Source: Dicyema japonicum
Taxonomy: Eukaryota > Dicyemida > Rhombozoa > Dicyemidae
DNA length: 64,000 bases
Direction: 5' to 3'
NCBI GenBank assembly: GCA_011109175.1
Contig: RDEW01000004.1
Span: forward strand, 520,030 to 584,029
In this document: piece by piece, positions 1 to 10,979 of the stretch
How positions within the stretch are numbered: the stretch's first letter is position 1
Layout: each line of letters starts with the position of its first letter
Program-made: the position numbers and the translations under genes
The notes under the pieces: generated by a model
The model's input: only the letters and a program-made list of their open reading frames with translations
What the model was told of the DNA's origin: nothing
Database searches by the model: none

Positions 1-746
1 AATAAAGTTACTTCACCAGGTATAAGGACCAATTTCCAAATAAATTAAAGTTTAAACTAAGGTTGAGTCAATTTATCTTTTAAAAACTTCTGAGGTCACC
101 CTTTAGTCCCAACACGATGGAGTTGGTTAAAACAAGAGCATGGTTCTTCCATAACACTAGTCATTGGCAATCTCTTCACGCTCCCCGATCCTTGGCTGTC
201 TCGATAAGTCTACGCCACCTGCGGGCTTCAACTCATTTTCCAGTGTTTTCCAGGTCCTAAGACAAGTCATGATTATAAGACAATTCTCAATCGGTCGTGA
301 GCCTACAAGTCATCCATTAACATTTATCGATAATAAACTAATTATTTATTCCGTAAAAAGTTTTTCTGTGAATATTCTGCAAAAATTCTAAATACACTTA
401 CGAATTCAAGAAGACACTGGAAAACGGTGGGCTCGCTGGCGGATCACTCGAGGAGAGTCCTGGAATTACTCAAAGCTGGGATCACTTGACAGCTTCATTT
501 TGGTGTTCTCAGAGTTTCTTAAAATAGAACTCGGTAAACATGTCATTAGCAATGCACAAATAATATTATTAACCGCAAAACAACGTTAGTAAAGTTATCT
601 CGCTTGTGCCACCCTCTCCTGGATGCGTTTTGTTAATCGCTTCCAGTTCCCTCTGTTCTTCGATAGGTCCCTCAGGTGCTCAAGATCATCTGCTTACGTC
701 AACCCTTTCCCAATCGAAGCTAGGTCTTGATGTAGAAAATTAATTA
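1..746. other. Intergenic, no gene recognised
   Basis: Short ORFs only; none shows a family motif. Around 440-510 there is a phrase (ggatcacttgacagcttcat) resembling text near 35850-35890, so the stretch probably holds degraded repeat sequence. Nothing else can be supported. Confidence 0.4.
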
Positions 747-980
747 ATTTATTTATTAACCCCGGATACACCGAAAAAGAAGTTAAAGTAAACAACTAAT
801 GAAGTGTATCCAGTTTCCACTTCCACAGAGTCCGGAATCAACATAAAGGGTAAAAGACGTCCATACTTGCAGTTGTGGAAACCCCTCCAGTGGAGTGAGG
901 GAGAGCAAATGATCCTTTTTCGTGCCGGCCTGACACTGGCGCCACCTAGACAGGTGGATCACATGACGACACTCTAATAG
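747..980 (-). repeat. Interspersed repeat (SINE-like), copy 1
   Basis: The reverse complement closely matches 40744-40960 (same orientation) and 61388-61620 (opposite orientation). Read 5' to 3' on the minus strand it has a head with a possible hairpin (CACCT GTCT AGGTG), then a segment with GGCCGGCACG AAAAAGGATC, and an end in ttaataaataaatt. Size of about 230 bp, an A+T tail and copies in both orientations suggest a SINE-like retroposon. I see no clear tRNA A or B box. The 86-codon ORF lying across it is not a gene. Confidence 0.7.
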
Positions 981-1332
981 GAAAGAGAGGAGGAACAGAT
1001 GAACAAACAGAAACTTCAACCAATTAGCCACGAAGCACCACATGGGTAATAAAAAACGAATTCCTGAAGTAAAGAGTAAAATTATTATTTAAATCTTGTC
1101 ATTCTAGAAGGGGTCTCCTTTATAGATACGAGTTTACTGTTTAACCTTCACAAACTAGCTCGACGTTAGCAACATAACCACCACGACCATTAATAGTCAA
1201 CAACTCCAATTAACCTAACATAAAAATACACTTCATAAATCAAATTATTCAAATATCAACAAATTCTATCCAATACAAGTTTTTTTAATTACTTTCGGCT
1301 TAAGAATTGACTCATGTTTTACCTTTCCCCCT

Positions 1333-4171
1333 TCATGGATAATCTTGGTATAAAACAGATAATACCCGCATCACGTGACAGGTCAGGGACTCGTACAAAT
1401 TAACGCCAGTTTTGGCAGATGTCTCAAAGTAATCCTTTATGCCAAGTTCATCACACTTGCTAGTAAGTTCCCTCCTTCTTTTGCTCGTTATGCACAATTT
1501 ATCCACCTTCCATTAAAAATCCTCAACTTTGGTGATCGCCAAGGTAAATATCCCACCATCGTTTTTTTCTCGGATGCTTTTGACCCACGCTTCTATCTCC
1601 TCCAGACTACCAGAGGACACGTCGTCAGTGCAGATTATATATCCGTCCATTTCATTGAAAAATCCGAAAGTGGGAAAATTGAGGGTGACTTGACCTCAAG
1701 TAAGGACTAAGACCCACCAGAATGTTCAAATATGTTTATTTTTATTCTGTCCATGGTTGGGAGTCGAATGCTGGTGGAGAGACATCCATTACTGTTCTGG
1801 TATCAAATACAATGGCTTACATAGTTTTCGATTTTTTTAGTGAAAGTTTTGTGAATCAATGAATTTACGAAACAGGTCTTCCCGCACCCTTTCCTCCCAA
1901 TAAGCAATATTTTGGGAGTTCTCGTAAATTTATGAGAACTTTCTATAAATTGAGGACATGTCCGTACCCTCAGATACTAAATATTGGCAGGAAGCATTAT
2001 GGTCTCCGATTTCAGGATGTTCCACGTGGTTTCTGTTATTTACACTATTTTTGATTTCACAACGCATTTTGGAATCCTTAAATTCGTGGATTCTCCACAA
2101 ATTGCTCAAAGTCTTTGTAGTCCTCAAAGTCTCACCGGGGGGAGTGCGACTTTTCTTGTCATTTGTGAGTAACTTTGAATCATACTTTATCAAATTGAAG
2201 TCAAAATTTCTACTCATTTTGTCCCTCGTGTGACGATTTATAAGGACATCACCATCTTTGATCTTTGACTTTTCAATGACATCATTAAATCTTGGTTTCA
2301 TATAAGGCTGAGCTCCCCCTTCAATGGCAGGATGCTCATTTTGGTGGACTATGGACGTTCTGTACTGCCCACTCGCCACGGTCTCCGATTTATTTAGAAA
2401 CTTTGGTACATTGCCTTCAGTAACTCGCTCAGTTTCAATTACTGACGATTTCTTTGGAGGACCTTCTCTCCCATAAAAGGCAGTAGGGCCAATTATAGAT
2501 ATTTTGCATCCCCCAGTTTCTGGTTTACCCTCTAGTTTAGTATCTTCACAGTTAGAATCAACATTAAGCTTAATTATTGGCGACCCTATGTACGATAACT
2601 TTTTTTCGGAGACAGACAGTTCAGTTGGAACAATTATGGATGTTTTACACACTTCAGTTGCCTGTTTGTCCCGTAAACTTTGTTTGAAGTCATCACTACT
2701 GGAATCAATGTTGATTATTGAGGAATTCTTTAATGAAGTGCATAATTCGTTTCCATAAATAGAACATTCTTTCCTTCCAGTTTGATTCACTTTCTTATCT
2801 TTAAGGTTTACTTTGGCGTCTCCACAAAAGGTCTCTTCCACAATATTTAGCCCTGAATTATTGTAGAACTGAGGACAAATATCCTCCTCTGGCTTCCAAT
2901 TCATTATCGAACTACTCCCAACCTCCTCTTGTAAGCTGAGTTTATAGTTCTCCCCTGGCTTCCAATTCATTGTCGAACTACTCCCAACCTCCTCTTGTAA
3001 GCTGAGTTTATAGTCCTCTTCTGGCTTCCAATTCATTGTCGAACTACTCCAACCTCCTCTTGTAAGCTGAGTTTATAGTCCTCCTCTGGTTTCCCATTCA
3101 TTTTCATATTACTCCCAACCTCCTCTTGTAAGCTGAGTTTACAGTCCTCCCTGGTTTCCAATTCATTTTCATACTACTCCCAACCTCCTCTTGTAAGCTG
3201 AGTTTACAGTCCTCCCCAAAATCTGTGTTAGTATTTATGTTATTTAAGCAAATATCCCCACAAATCTGACCACTATTCTGCGTAATGTAATCTCCAGAAT
3301 GAGCCGAATTTGACAAGTCGATTATTTTTTTGTATGCATCAAGAATTTGGTCAATTTCGCTTTCCATGCTGATCACGTGGGAGGAACAATACTGGTTGAT
3401 TATCTCAAAACTTTCATCTTTGCTTAGATCTTCAAAATTTGACTTGAAATGTCTGCGCATGTGCTTCATCTTGGTGTACTTACTGTCAACCCTAACAGAG
3501 TTGAGTATTTTTTTTGGAAGCGAGTGTTTGGTTTGACGGTTTACGTTGAGTTGACGGAAAACCGAAAGACGGTGGTTTCGCATTTGTAATCAAATTATTT
3601 CTATGAAATTTTGATAAATTTTTGTCGATTTTTTCAATGATTTTATCGATGCTTTCTTCTGAGTGAATACTATCCAAGTTAACTTTCTCTTTTGGTAGTT
3701 TTCCGGGTTTCCCCCACCGAGGTCTAGTGGAGTCTTCCTGTATTTCGTGCCAGTTCAAGTCATCAGTTCCAGATAATCTAGAGTCATAAATCCATTGATA
3801 AGACTCGAAGCAAAGTTCTTTTTAAATGTCGACATTTTTAAAGATGCTTCAGATATTGGACTCTTTGATCCTCTTCGTGATCTTTTGTGCTCCCCCGAAT
3901 TTAAGAGATCCTCCAAATCATTTATAGTAAAATCTTCAAAGTCACTGCATTTCCCAGAAGACTCAAAGACTGATTCGTTCAAGTGGCCTCTGCTCCGTTA
4001 TACTATAATATACAAGTCAAACACATCCTTTGGCACCTCACTCTGATTTCCACGTGGGTTTATCTCAAAATTGTTCTGACATAAATAAAATCAATCAATA
4101 ACTTCATTATTAGTATATTTTAAGGCATCAGTGTCTGAAGGACTGGTGTTCTCCCCACCTTCTGTCAGCAT
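1333..4171 (-). CDS. Long N-terminal repeat protein fused to C-terminal Rab/RJL-like GTPase
   Basis: Start ATG at 4171 (MLTEGGENTSPSD). Introns inferred at 4076-4102, 3990-4013, 1943-1967, 1797-1820, 1689-1713 and 1507-1527 (21-27 nt each). The N-terminal part (about 700 residues) is polar, with a short helical stretch (MESEIDQILDAYKKII) and a tandem 22-residue repeat (2885-3215). Removing the 25-nt intron 1943-1967 skips an apparent stop and runs in frame into KILLIGRKGCGKT, a P-loop. It continues with KINIFEHSGG (switch II region), TKVD (in place of NKxD) and YFETSAKTG (SAK motif), ending ...VLYQDYP without prenylation cysteines. That ending and KINIF..HSG resemble RJL/DNAJC27 GTPases. About 897 residues if the frame breaks near 3820, 3510, 3150 and 3050 are indels; a fifth near 1670 may be either an indel or a different donor site. 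The N-terminal function is unknown. Confidence 0.65.
2885..3215 (-). repeat. Tandem 66-bp coding repeat, about five units
   Basis: Units of 66 bp encode variants of MNWKPGEDYKLSLQEEVG plus four residues. Five units are visible, with a truncated sixth (MNWKPEED) leading into unique sequence. Units differ at few positions, so the array is recent or homogenised. Two units differ from the others by a single missing base (3148-3151 and 3049-3050), and these two breaks together restore the frame across the array. The unit is acidic and polar; I recognise no named domain. Confidence 0.85.
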
Positions 4172-4732
4172 TACGTGATTATACTATTCTGTTTGGTAAT
4201 TATTACGGCGATACTGTTTATCTAACCACGCTATTGCGGCACCACTTAACTATACTAATTTGACACATTTATACATTACTGGGAATTAGATTATATATTC
4301 CACTGGAATTCTAAATTATGTCCGCGACGGAGGACGTGTTATGGAAGAGGACGGACCTACTTCTCCACCTCTCTCAGAATCGGAACCTTTAATGTGCTAT
4401 TGGAGGATGGAATTGGCCGGCACAAGCGGACGTTCTAAGTTATCAAAAATGGCACTATGACTCACTACTCCATGCTTTTCCATTGGGATTTGAACCCTTA
4501 ACTTTATTGAATCCTATATGATTTCACCAAGAGGTCGAAGGTTGAGTTCTGTGAAGCAAAAAAGCCCATGTCTTCCTTCTCACAGACATGAACTGACTCG
4601 TGAGATATGCTATGTAAGAATGATGAGCATCACCACCATAAAGCGTTGGATAAACGTATTGTCCGGGTCAGAATCCGAACCAACCCATCATAACCAATTG
4701 ATCAGTATTACGTAATATATGCCACAAAATCA
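4172..4732. other. Intergenic between two minus-strand genes
   Basis: No gene recognised. At 4483-4495 the minus strand carries GGGTTCAAATCCC, a good match to a tRNA-type B box. The flanks do not fold into a convincing tRNA, so a degraded tRNA-derived element is the most that can be said. Confidence 0.35.
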
Positions 4733-5866
4733 TTAAATTGAGTAATTTAAGAGTTTATAATGATATTCTTGACAGAACCATTTTGTATCAAATGTAGGCA
4801 ATCTAACCATTAGTAGGCAAACAACCAAATATCCATCCACAGTACGTTCCGCCTTCAGCAGATCATTCGTAGACTCCCAAAGATATTTGCATAGACAGCT
4901 GAATCCAAATGAGGAAATTTTAATAATATCAGAATAAATGTCCAATTTCCTGATAATACAGCCAATAATTACATTTCTTCTGCATTGACGATTTTGTATA
5001 GGATCATCCGCTTTTCTTCAAAGAAATCAAGAACATCGAAATTCCTCCCATCAGTCATGTCAAACTGAGCCCTCAGAAACACAGAACTTGGCAAAAACAG
5101 CTAAATGATGACCAAGGACTACAAATACGGCCTTTCTTCCACTGTGTCGAATGAGGAGGCGAAAAGTGCTATTTGCGGAGCAGTGGGAGGCAATGCCGTT
5201 GAGAAGTCGATGACTCACCACCGAATGAAGACTGGATTCCTGACTGTATTGGATTAGAGAGATCAGTTCCTTAAATAGGATCACCTGGGAAGAGTCTACA
5301 ATTTAAAAATGAGGATACATGGCCTCCCAATGACGAGGTCACATCGAGGACATCTTGCCTGCCTGTCCTCGTCTATAATAATCTCACTCTTGGAGTCAAT
5401 ATAGATGGAGAAATCATCCATCAAACACTTTGATGACTGATTGACCACAGAGCACGTGCAACAAAACTGAGATTCACAAAGTTCAACGTTGGATTTCATG
5501 AATATTCGTTCACTACAAAATGAGGAACACTACAAAACGCGTAAAACAGCCGAGTATGGCAAAATGAACAAAATAATGTCACATCAGAGAGAAAATCCGT
5601 GATTTCGGTTTTGACGGAGTTCACGGAACGGGGTTTTTGAGTGATGAACTTGAAACAACATCCATCGCGGAAAACCCGAAAATCGTGGCAGGAATTGGAA
5701 AATATATTTAAATTTTTAATTTTTTTAAATCCCCAAATGTTTTGATTATCAGTTCCTTGTCTGACCATTCAATGATGAAATTAGTAAATCTAGAGCAATT
5801 CACCTTGTATTGAAGGACCACGGTGAGTACTCCGATGTTAGGGGAATATACCAACGACACCTTCAT
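4733..5866 (-). CDS. UBE3D: UBE3D-like E2-binding HECT-like ubiquitin ligase
   Basis: Start ATG at 5866 (MKVSLVYSPNIGV). Inferred introns: 5513-5538 (26 nt), about 23 nt over the GTATCC...TTGTAG at 5287-5309, and about 23 nt near 4950-4972. The order of landmarks follows UBE3D: CSFCHTRLF, a cysteine-rich segment (FCCTCSVVNQ), CPRCDLVIGR, then STFRLLIR near the IIIQ...STFRF block of the family, and a C-terminal WESTNDLLKAERTV stretch matching the family's WESD...LTLP block. In vertebrates UBE3D binds an E2 (UBE2C) and ubiquitinates cyclin B. Two single-base breaks (A7 run at 5720-5726, T5 run at 5093-5097) must be bridged; once bridged, length is 353 residues with all phases consistent, close to the family's 389. 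Confidence 0.75.
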
Positions 5867-6990
5867 TAAATAATTTAATTAATTTTAGGTTGTTTTTAAT
5901 TTTAATAAAATCGAATATTTAATTATTTCATTGTCATGGTAACTTATTAGTAGTATGATGTACTAAGAAATATAACACGTGGGTCAATAATACATTTTTC
6001 AAATCCGCAGGTACAAGTACATACTTTAAAAATCCTTTTGTTTATGATCCATCTGTCTCGGGAGACGCCCAATGCTTGTCCGACATTTAAAAAAGATTTA
6101 TCTCTTCTCTACTACTGGATGGGTTATGGATGGACGGGATGCGTTTCACTCTTACCGTTACTGGATATGCCTTAATTGGACGTTAACTTTTAAATGGTGG
6201 AGAACTTGATAAGCAAATCAACCATCGAAGGTTCAATTGGAAGAGATCAATGAAATACTCTCAATATGCCTTGCACCAGTCTTCCACAATTACCAGCTAA
6301 ATACGACCTGACATTCTTAACAACTCAAAGAATATCAAGTCCAGGGTTCATACAAGATAATCTCCTTTTCTGACTGGTGGAACCAATGAGATGCGTTCAT
6401 TGTTGACCACTGGTGAATGTCCATAACGAAGTAGTCCACCAATTCACTTTCTGCTTAGTTGTCTGATCATTGTCGTCTCGTGTAGTCTATTCCAGTTAAC
6501 GGAGATAGACTCACTATGTGGAAGGAAAACCAGGGAGAGCAGTTGATTGCTAGGACCGTAGTTCACAGGTTCCCACCAAAAGTGTTAATGATTTATTCAA
6601 ATTTTCATTGGAAGAAGCATGAGTCTTATTACCTGAGTCCTTGTGAAACTAAGAAAACTAAAATTGCTGAGTGGTGTTTCCTAGCATAGTCTGATGTTCT
6701 TAACTTAATCAAGCTACTCCTAAAAATTGTCATCGCTTTTAGGAAAATAATGTTAAAGAATCGACCCTACTCAAGGTACCTTTCACTCTCCCAAGAGTTT
6801 AAGCATTTAAAGTCAGTTAGTTACCCTGACAACAAGGAGACGGCTGCCATCATGAAGATGACAGTCGTGATTTAAAAAAACAAATTAAAAAATAATTAAA
6901 TATTTTTTCAGTATTTAATTTAAAATAAAATTGTAAATACGGTTTAAATGAATATATTTTATTTAATAACGTAAAAATTAAAGAATTGTA
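5867..6990. other. Intergenic; one short repeat fragment
   Basis: No coding region recognised. At 6046-6085 (gatccatctgtctcgggagacgccc) there is a fragment resembling the head of the SINE-like repeat. The AT-rich 6870-6990 stretch lies directly before the DRAM-family start and is a likely promoter region, although no defined element can be named. Confidence 0.35.
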
Positions 6991-7749
6991 ATGCGAATAA
7001 GCAACATACAGCATATCATAACAACCAGCATCGTTGCAGCAGTTATTGGTTCTCTGGGGACTTTAATTTGGGAGTCAACCGACACTCCTCCTGGCACATT
7101 CGCCACGATTCCTTCATAAGGTTTGCCTCCCTACTCAAAATAGCAATGTATATTCCAAGAGACCGCAGAGCTCTTTCTTTTCTCTTTTTCTGAACTTTTC
7201 TGTTTTGAACGGTGAAATTAAAATATTAGTGCAGTTTCCTTGATTATGTTCATTCACTGGGCAAATAACAACAGAAAACTGAATCTCCAGGAAAGGTCAA
7301 ATATAGTGAATAATGTAGCGTTTGTCTTCTTGATTGTAGCGACTTTGAGTTATTTTGTGGTTATTAACTTTCAGGTTTACAAAAAGCTTATTTTAGGTCA
7401 AACCTTTGATGTACGTTCACTTTATTAGCGCATTTCTCGGCTTTATTTCCTCCAGTTTAGCCCTTTTTTTAATCGCAATTGTCTCCCAAATTATAAATTC
7501 CCACGAAAAGTTACTCTGTGTCATTCGTTGGGCCTCTGCCGTCACTTCGACCGCTTCACTAATTATAAGTTTGCCGTAATGTTTGATTAAGTTTGCATTT
7601 TGTTGGCCTTTTCCAAAAAGACGGATTTAATTTTGAGCATTTCCGCGTTTTTTGAGTGGACTTTGGTATTTACGATATTCATCTACGTGGGGACCTTATA
7701 CTTTGAATTCAAAAAAATTGACATTGAATTTCATTTTATTACTAATTAA
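6991..7749 (+). CDS. DRAM/TMEM150 (Frag1/DRAM/Sfk1) family membrane protein
   Basis: Six exons, with introns 7049-7074, 7121-7143, 7212-7234, 7375-7396 and 7569-7591 (22-26 nt). The spliced protein is 213 residues, in frame throughout, ATG 6991 to TAA 7747-7749. It has hydrophobic segments near residues 8-22, 45-60, 80-95, 105-125, 140-160 and 170-185, as in the six-span DRAM proteins (about 240-270 residues). Family landmarks are FISNVYSKRP in place of YISDTG..PE, then FFSLFLNFSVL, the NFQ motif in VVINFQV before helix four, and SAFFEWTLVF followed by YFEFKKID, which matches the EW....F..F....F.KI signature. DRAM proteins sit in lysosomal membranes and promote autophagy; TMEM150 members act at the plasma membrane. 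Which subfamily this is remains open. Confidence 0.8.
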
Positions 7750-9225
7750 TAAACTCATTGTGGTGATTTTGCCAATATCAATGGTTATGTAACCATGACT
7801 ACAATTGATTTTAGCATTATAGCATCCATTATCTGGGAATAGGATTTGTATTTCAACGATTATTAATCACGTGGAAATTTAAAAGAATAGGGTTTATGTT
7901 TTCGAATGTGCACTTTTTGAAGTAAAATCATCAACTTGGGGAATAGAGACAATTCGATGTTTTAATTCCCCCCACGCTTTTCGATTGTTAGCTAGTGATA
8001 TGTCTAGGTCTGTGGATTTTAACTTTTCCATATTTCAAGTCATTTCCATAGACAACCGGCAGAGTTACTCATGTCCTTCCACAAAAGTGGCCCTCCTGGC
8101 AGCTTTCCATGGATGTATTTTCAGGAGGAATCACATTTTAGTATAAATTAATTAAATTATTTCAAAGACCAAGGGTAAACCAAAGTAGCTAATTCTTTGA
8201 TCTGACACGTTACAGCAGAACCCTCACCCCTCCGGACCTGAGTTCGATTCCAGAACTGGTCGCCAGGAAGCCAAATTGTCTCCAGGTGAAATGAATAGAT
8301 GGATCTGTTTGCAATGGACGTCTCCTGAGTAAGGTGATCCAATGACGTCACTAGAGGGAAAAAAGAGAAATCTATAATTTAAATATTAGGATTTTTAGAA
8401 AAATTACCCAATTTTTATTTAATTTAATAATAATTATTCAAATTTGTAATATCACGTGTAAAGTTTCTTGTTGTGTTGTTGATTTTTTAACTATTACTTA
8501 TTTCATGGATATGATGATGCTTGATGTCAGAGTCGAGATCCTGAAAAGGAGAACCCACTCGATTCATGCTGATTAATATGTCTGATCCATGTATTAATAA
8601 TGTAATATTATGCTGAGTCACATTAGCAATGCTGCATCAAAAGAAATGCTACAAGTCATTATGGAAATGACAGTTTTTTGAATCGACTGAATTCCTTTGC
8701 AGTCAGGTGATTGGGCTTCTCTAGAAAAACGACAGGATTCCTTAGGTTGTTGTAGAAATTAAAAATGTTGACCGGTTCGTTTTCTAGGCGATCTTTGAGA
8801 CTTCTGCCATTATCAGTTAATCGGACGGTTTGTGGGGAAACGAAAGGGTGAACCTAGAATGACGCTTTTCCAGAACATTGGGCTCGCGACTATGAGAGGT
8901 AACTCTCATTGCGTGCAAATTTCTATCGACCTATACATCTCCAAAAACTGTGAGGATATAAAATCGACGGGCTCTAACATGGAAATACAATCTGTCAAAG
9001 ACTGTCATGAGGATTCGTGGGGGAATCTTCTGAAAAGCCATATACAACATTTATTGAGTGACACTCAAGTCTCCAAACGATCAACTGTACCCCTTTATCT
9101 CTAGAGAAAACATTAAAGATTAGACAAGTTTTAAACGACCCGGTCATGCGGATGGAAGGGATGAATGCATTCGAGACATGCCACCGGTTGTCATAATAGG
9201 GATTTTTTGTTTATAATTATTTAAC
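7750..9225. other. Intergenic, no gene recognised
   Basis: AT-rich. A minus-strand ORF (8157-8351) and a plus-strand ORF (8832-9104, starting on a non-ATG codon) show no family features. 8240-8275 contains gagttcgattccagaac, a B-box-like phrase without a credible tRNA fold. Confidence 0.35.
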
Positions 9226-9640
9226 TTAGCTTTATTTAATCAGCAATAAAAAGCTAATAATCAACAACCTTCCTCGCCTGCCTGATTGCCAGCCAACAGG
9301 TTCGTTTCTGGTTGCTGAAACAACTCCGAGAGCGTCTTGTCCAATTGAGCCCTCTGTTCATATGGCATCTCCGGGCTCTTCCTCCTATACTCCACTGTCA
9401 GCCTCTCTAGGATCCGCTTTAATACAGTGGACTGTAGATAGGCCTGGAGCTTCTTATCCTCCCCAACTGTTAAAGATAACCCTTGTGCTACTTTGTTGCA
9501 ATTCCTTCCATGTCATTACTATTGGAATAACGAGGACCTTGCAACCAAGCGTATGTCCCACCTCGTTTGCAAGCAAGTCACACTTCCTTTTTATCTCCAC
9601 AGTCTGCAAGCGGTTTTGATACGTACTGACTTGGCCAGAC
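9226..9640 (-). mobile_element. 5'-truncated 3' end of non-LTR retrotransposon, family B
   Basis: The reverse complement matches the last 250-300 bp of the element at 15045-16215: shared phrases include ggcaggcgaggaaggttgtt, the reading ...RILERLTVEYRRK and QQPETNLLAG. The 3' end is at about 9226, followed by a short ttatttaatc-type tail. Only the 3' few hundred bases remain, which is what incomplete target-primed reverse transcription leaves. The plus-strand ORF at 9362-9619 is a shadow. Confidence 0.75.
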
Positions 9641-9882
9641 TCCTATAATTATTTAATAATTAAATTTAATTATAATTTAAAAAAATAAATTTATTACCCA
9701 AGCAATAATAAACAAAAATATAGTGGTATTTGATAAAAATGTGGAATTATTTACTCATCCTTTTAAATTCACTGCAAGAATTTTTCAGCAGGCTTTTAAG
9801 GAAAAGTAAACATAATTTTAAGCTTTAAGTGAAGCCAAATTACCAAAAATTCAAAAAATTGTTTAAAAAAGTATCAACCAGC

Positions 9883-10979
9883 ATGGAATATTCTAGCTTT
9901 ACACAAAATTTTTGTTCAAATTCCGCGTTTTACAAAAAACTAGAAAAAATCGGACAAGGATCCTACTCAAACGTTTACAAAGCCAAGCTGAAATGTGGCC
10001 CAGACTTGGTTGCATTGAAGATCATCAAAATCAACTCATTCGAAGGAGTCCCGGCCACAGCAATCAATGAAAGTATTCATATTTTCACAAAAGTCGGGCT
10101 TTTGAAGAATCTGTCGCATTCGAACGTCGTTCCTTGCTGAATGTCATCAGTGACTTGAGTGAGGTCACCGTAGTCCTCGAATTCATGGTTCTGAGGATTT
10201 GTTACTCCAGGAGACCGATTTGAGAAAGTACCTCACCGTAAACGATTACATTGTCCACAAAGATAACGTGAAGGCAGTAAATTTAAAAAATTAAAGTTAA
10301 TTTTATTCCAATGTCTGCGAGCTCTCGAGTTCTGCCACAGAAGAGGAATTGTCCACAGAGACATCAAACCAAGCAATTTGCTCATGTCGAACAGGGGGGA
10401 ACTCAAATTGGCAGATTTTGGTATTCCAAAAACTAAGACCAGGTCTGGCACGACGACTGAACGTCCCAAAATCAGTCCTCTCCACGAATGTTGCTACTTT
10501 ATGGTTTGTAGTTGTTTGATTCAGTTATCGACCCCCTGAACTGTTAATGAACTCAAAAACTTACTCCTATGCTGTGGACATTTGGTGTTGGGGGTTGTAA
10601 TGCTTGCAGGGCTGTGGGTTGCATTCTTTTCGAGGCGACTACTGGATACATGCTATTTCAGCCTAAAAGTGTCCAGTCTCAGCTTTCGAACATTTGGTCA
10701 GTGCTTGGAATTGATCTTCCTGACTCGTCCCTTAGTCTAAAGTCCCTGTTTGCTCCGGCCTTGTCAGAACTGGGTCCAGAAGGGGTTGATTTTAATTTGA
10801 GGTCACTTTGGGGGCAAACCATTAGACTCATTAGCTACGACTGGAATGATAGACCGTCTGCTTACGAGGCAATGAGGGATCATTATTTTGGAACCTTAAA
10901 TCCCGCAATCTATGACTTGAAAGACGAAGAATCTGTTTTTACAGTAAAGGGCGTTTGTCTGTGTTCAAATGAGCTGTAA
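9883..10979 (+). CDS. Cyclin-dependent kinase (PFTAIRE/PCTAIRE-like)
   Basis: ATG 9883 ([10 protein letters not shown]). Introns 10073-10093, 10188-10210, 10277-10296, 10421-10442, 10504-10524 and 10585-10609 (20-25 nt). Kinase landmarks in order: [12 protein letters not shown] (glycine loop), VALKII (ATP lysine), GVPATAINE (the PSTAIRE position), [24 protein letters not shown] (catalytic loop), [13 protein letters not shown] (DFG and activation loop), [34 protein letters not shown] and the TGYMLF stretch recall CDK14-18. The usual LWYRPPE tryptophan reads as cysteine (TG|T across intron 5). After VV at about 10130 one base is missing before LLNVISD; with it restored the product is 321 residues, a normal CDK length. 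Ser/Thr kinase, presumably cyclin-activated. Confidence 0.85.

Noticed and set aside
1930-1942. Stop codon ending the repeat protein at 1930
   Set aside because: It falls just past a well-formed 25-nt intron (1943-1967) in the unspliced frame; splicing moves the frame into the GTPase domain and avoids it.
8220-8280. tRNA-like gagttcgattcc phrase
   Set aside because: The flanking arms are missing; one short B-box match is expected by chance in 64 kb.
10128-10165. 25-nt intron explaining the CDK frame break
   Set aside because: Donor gtcgtt with acceptor atcag would delete the conserved LLNVIS block and leads straight to a stop; a missing base fits better.
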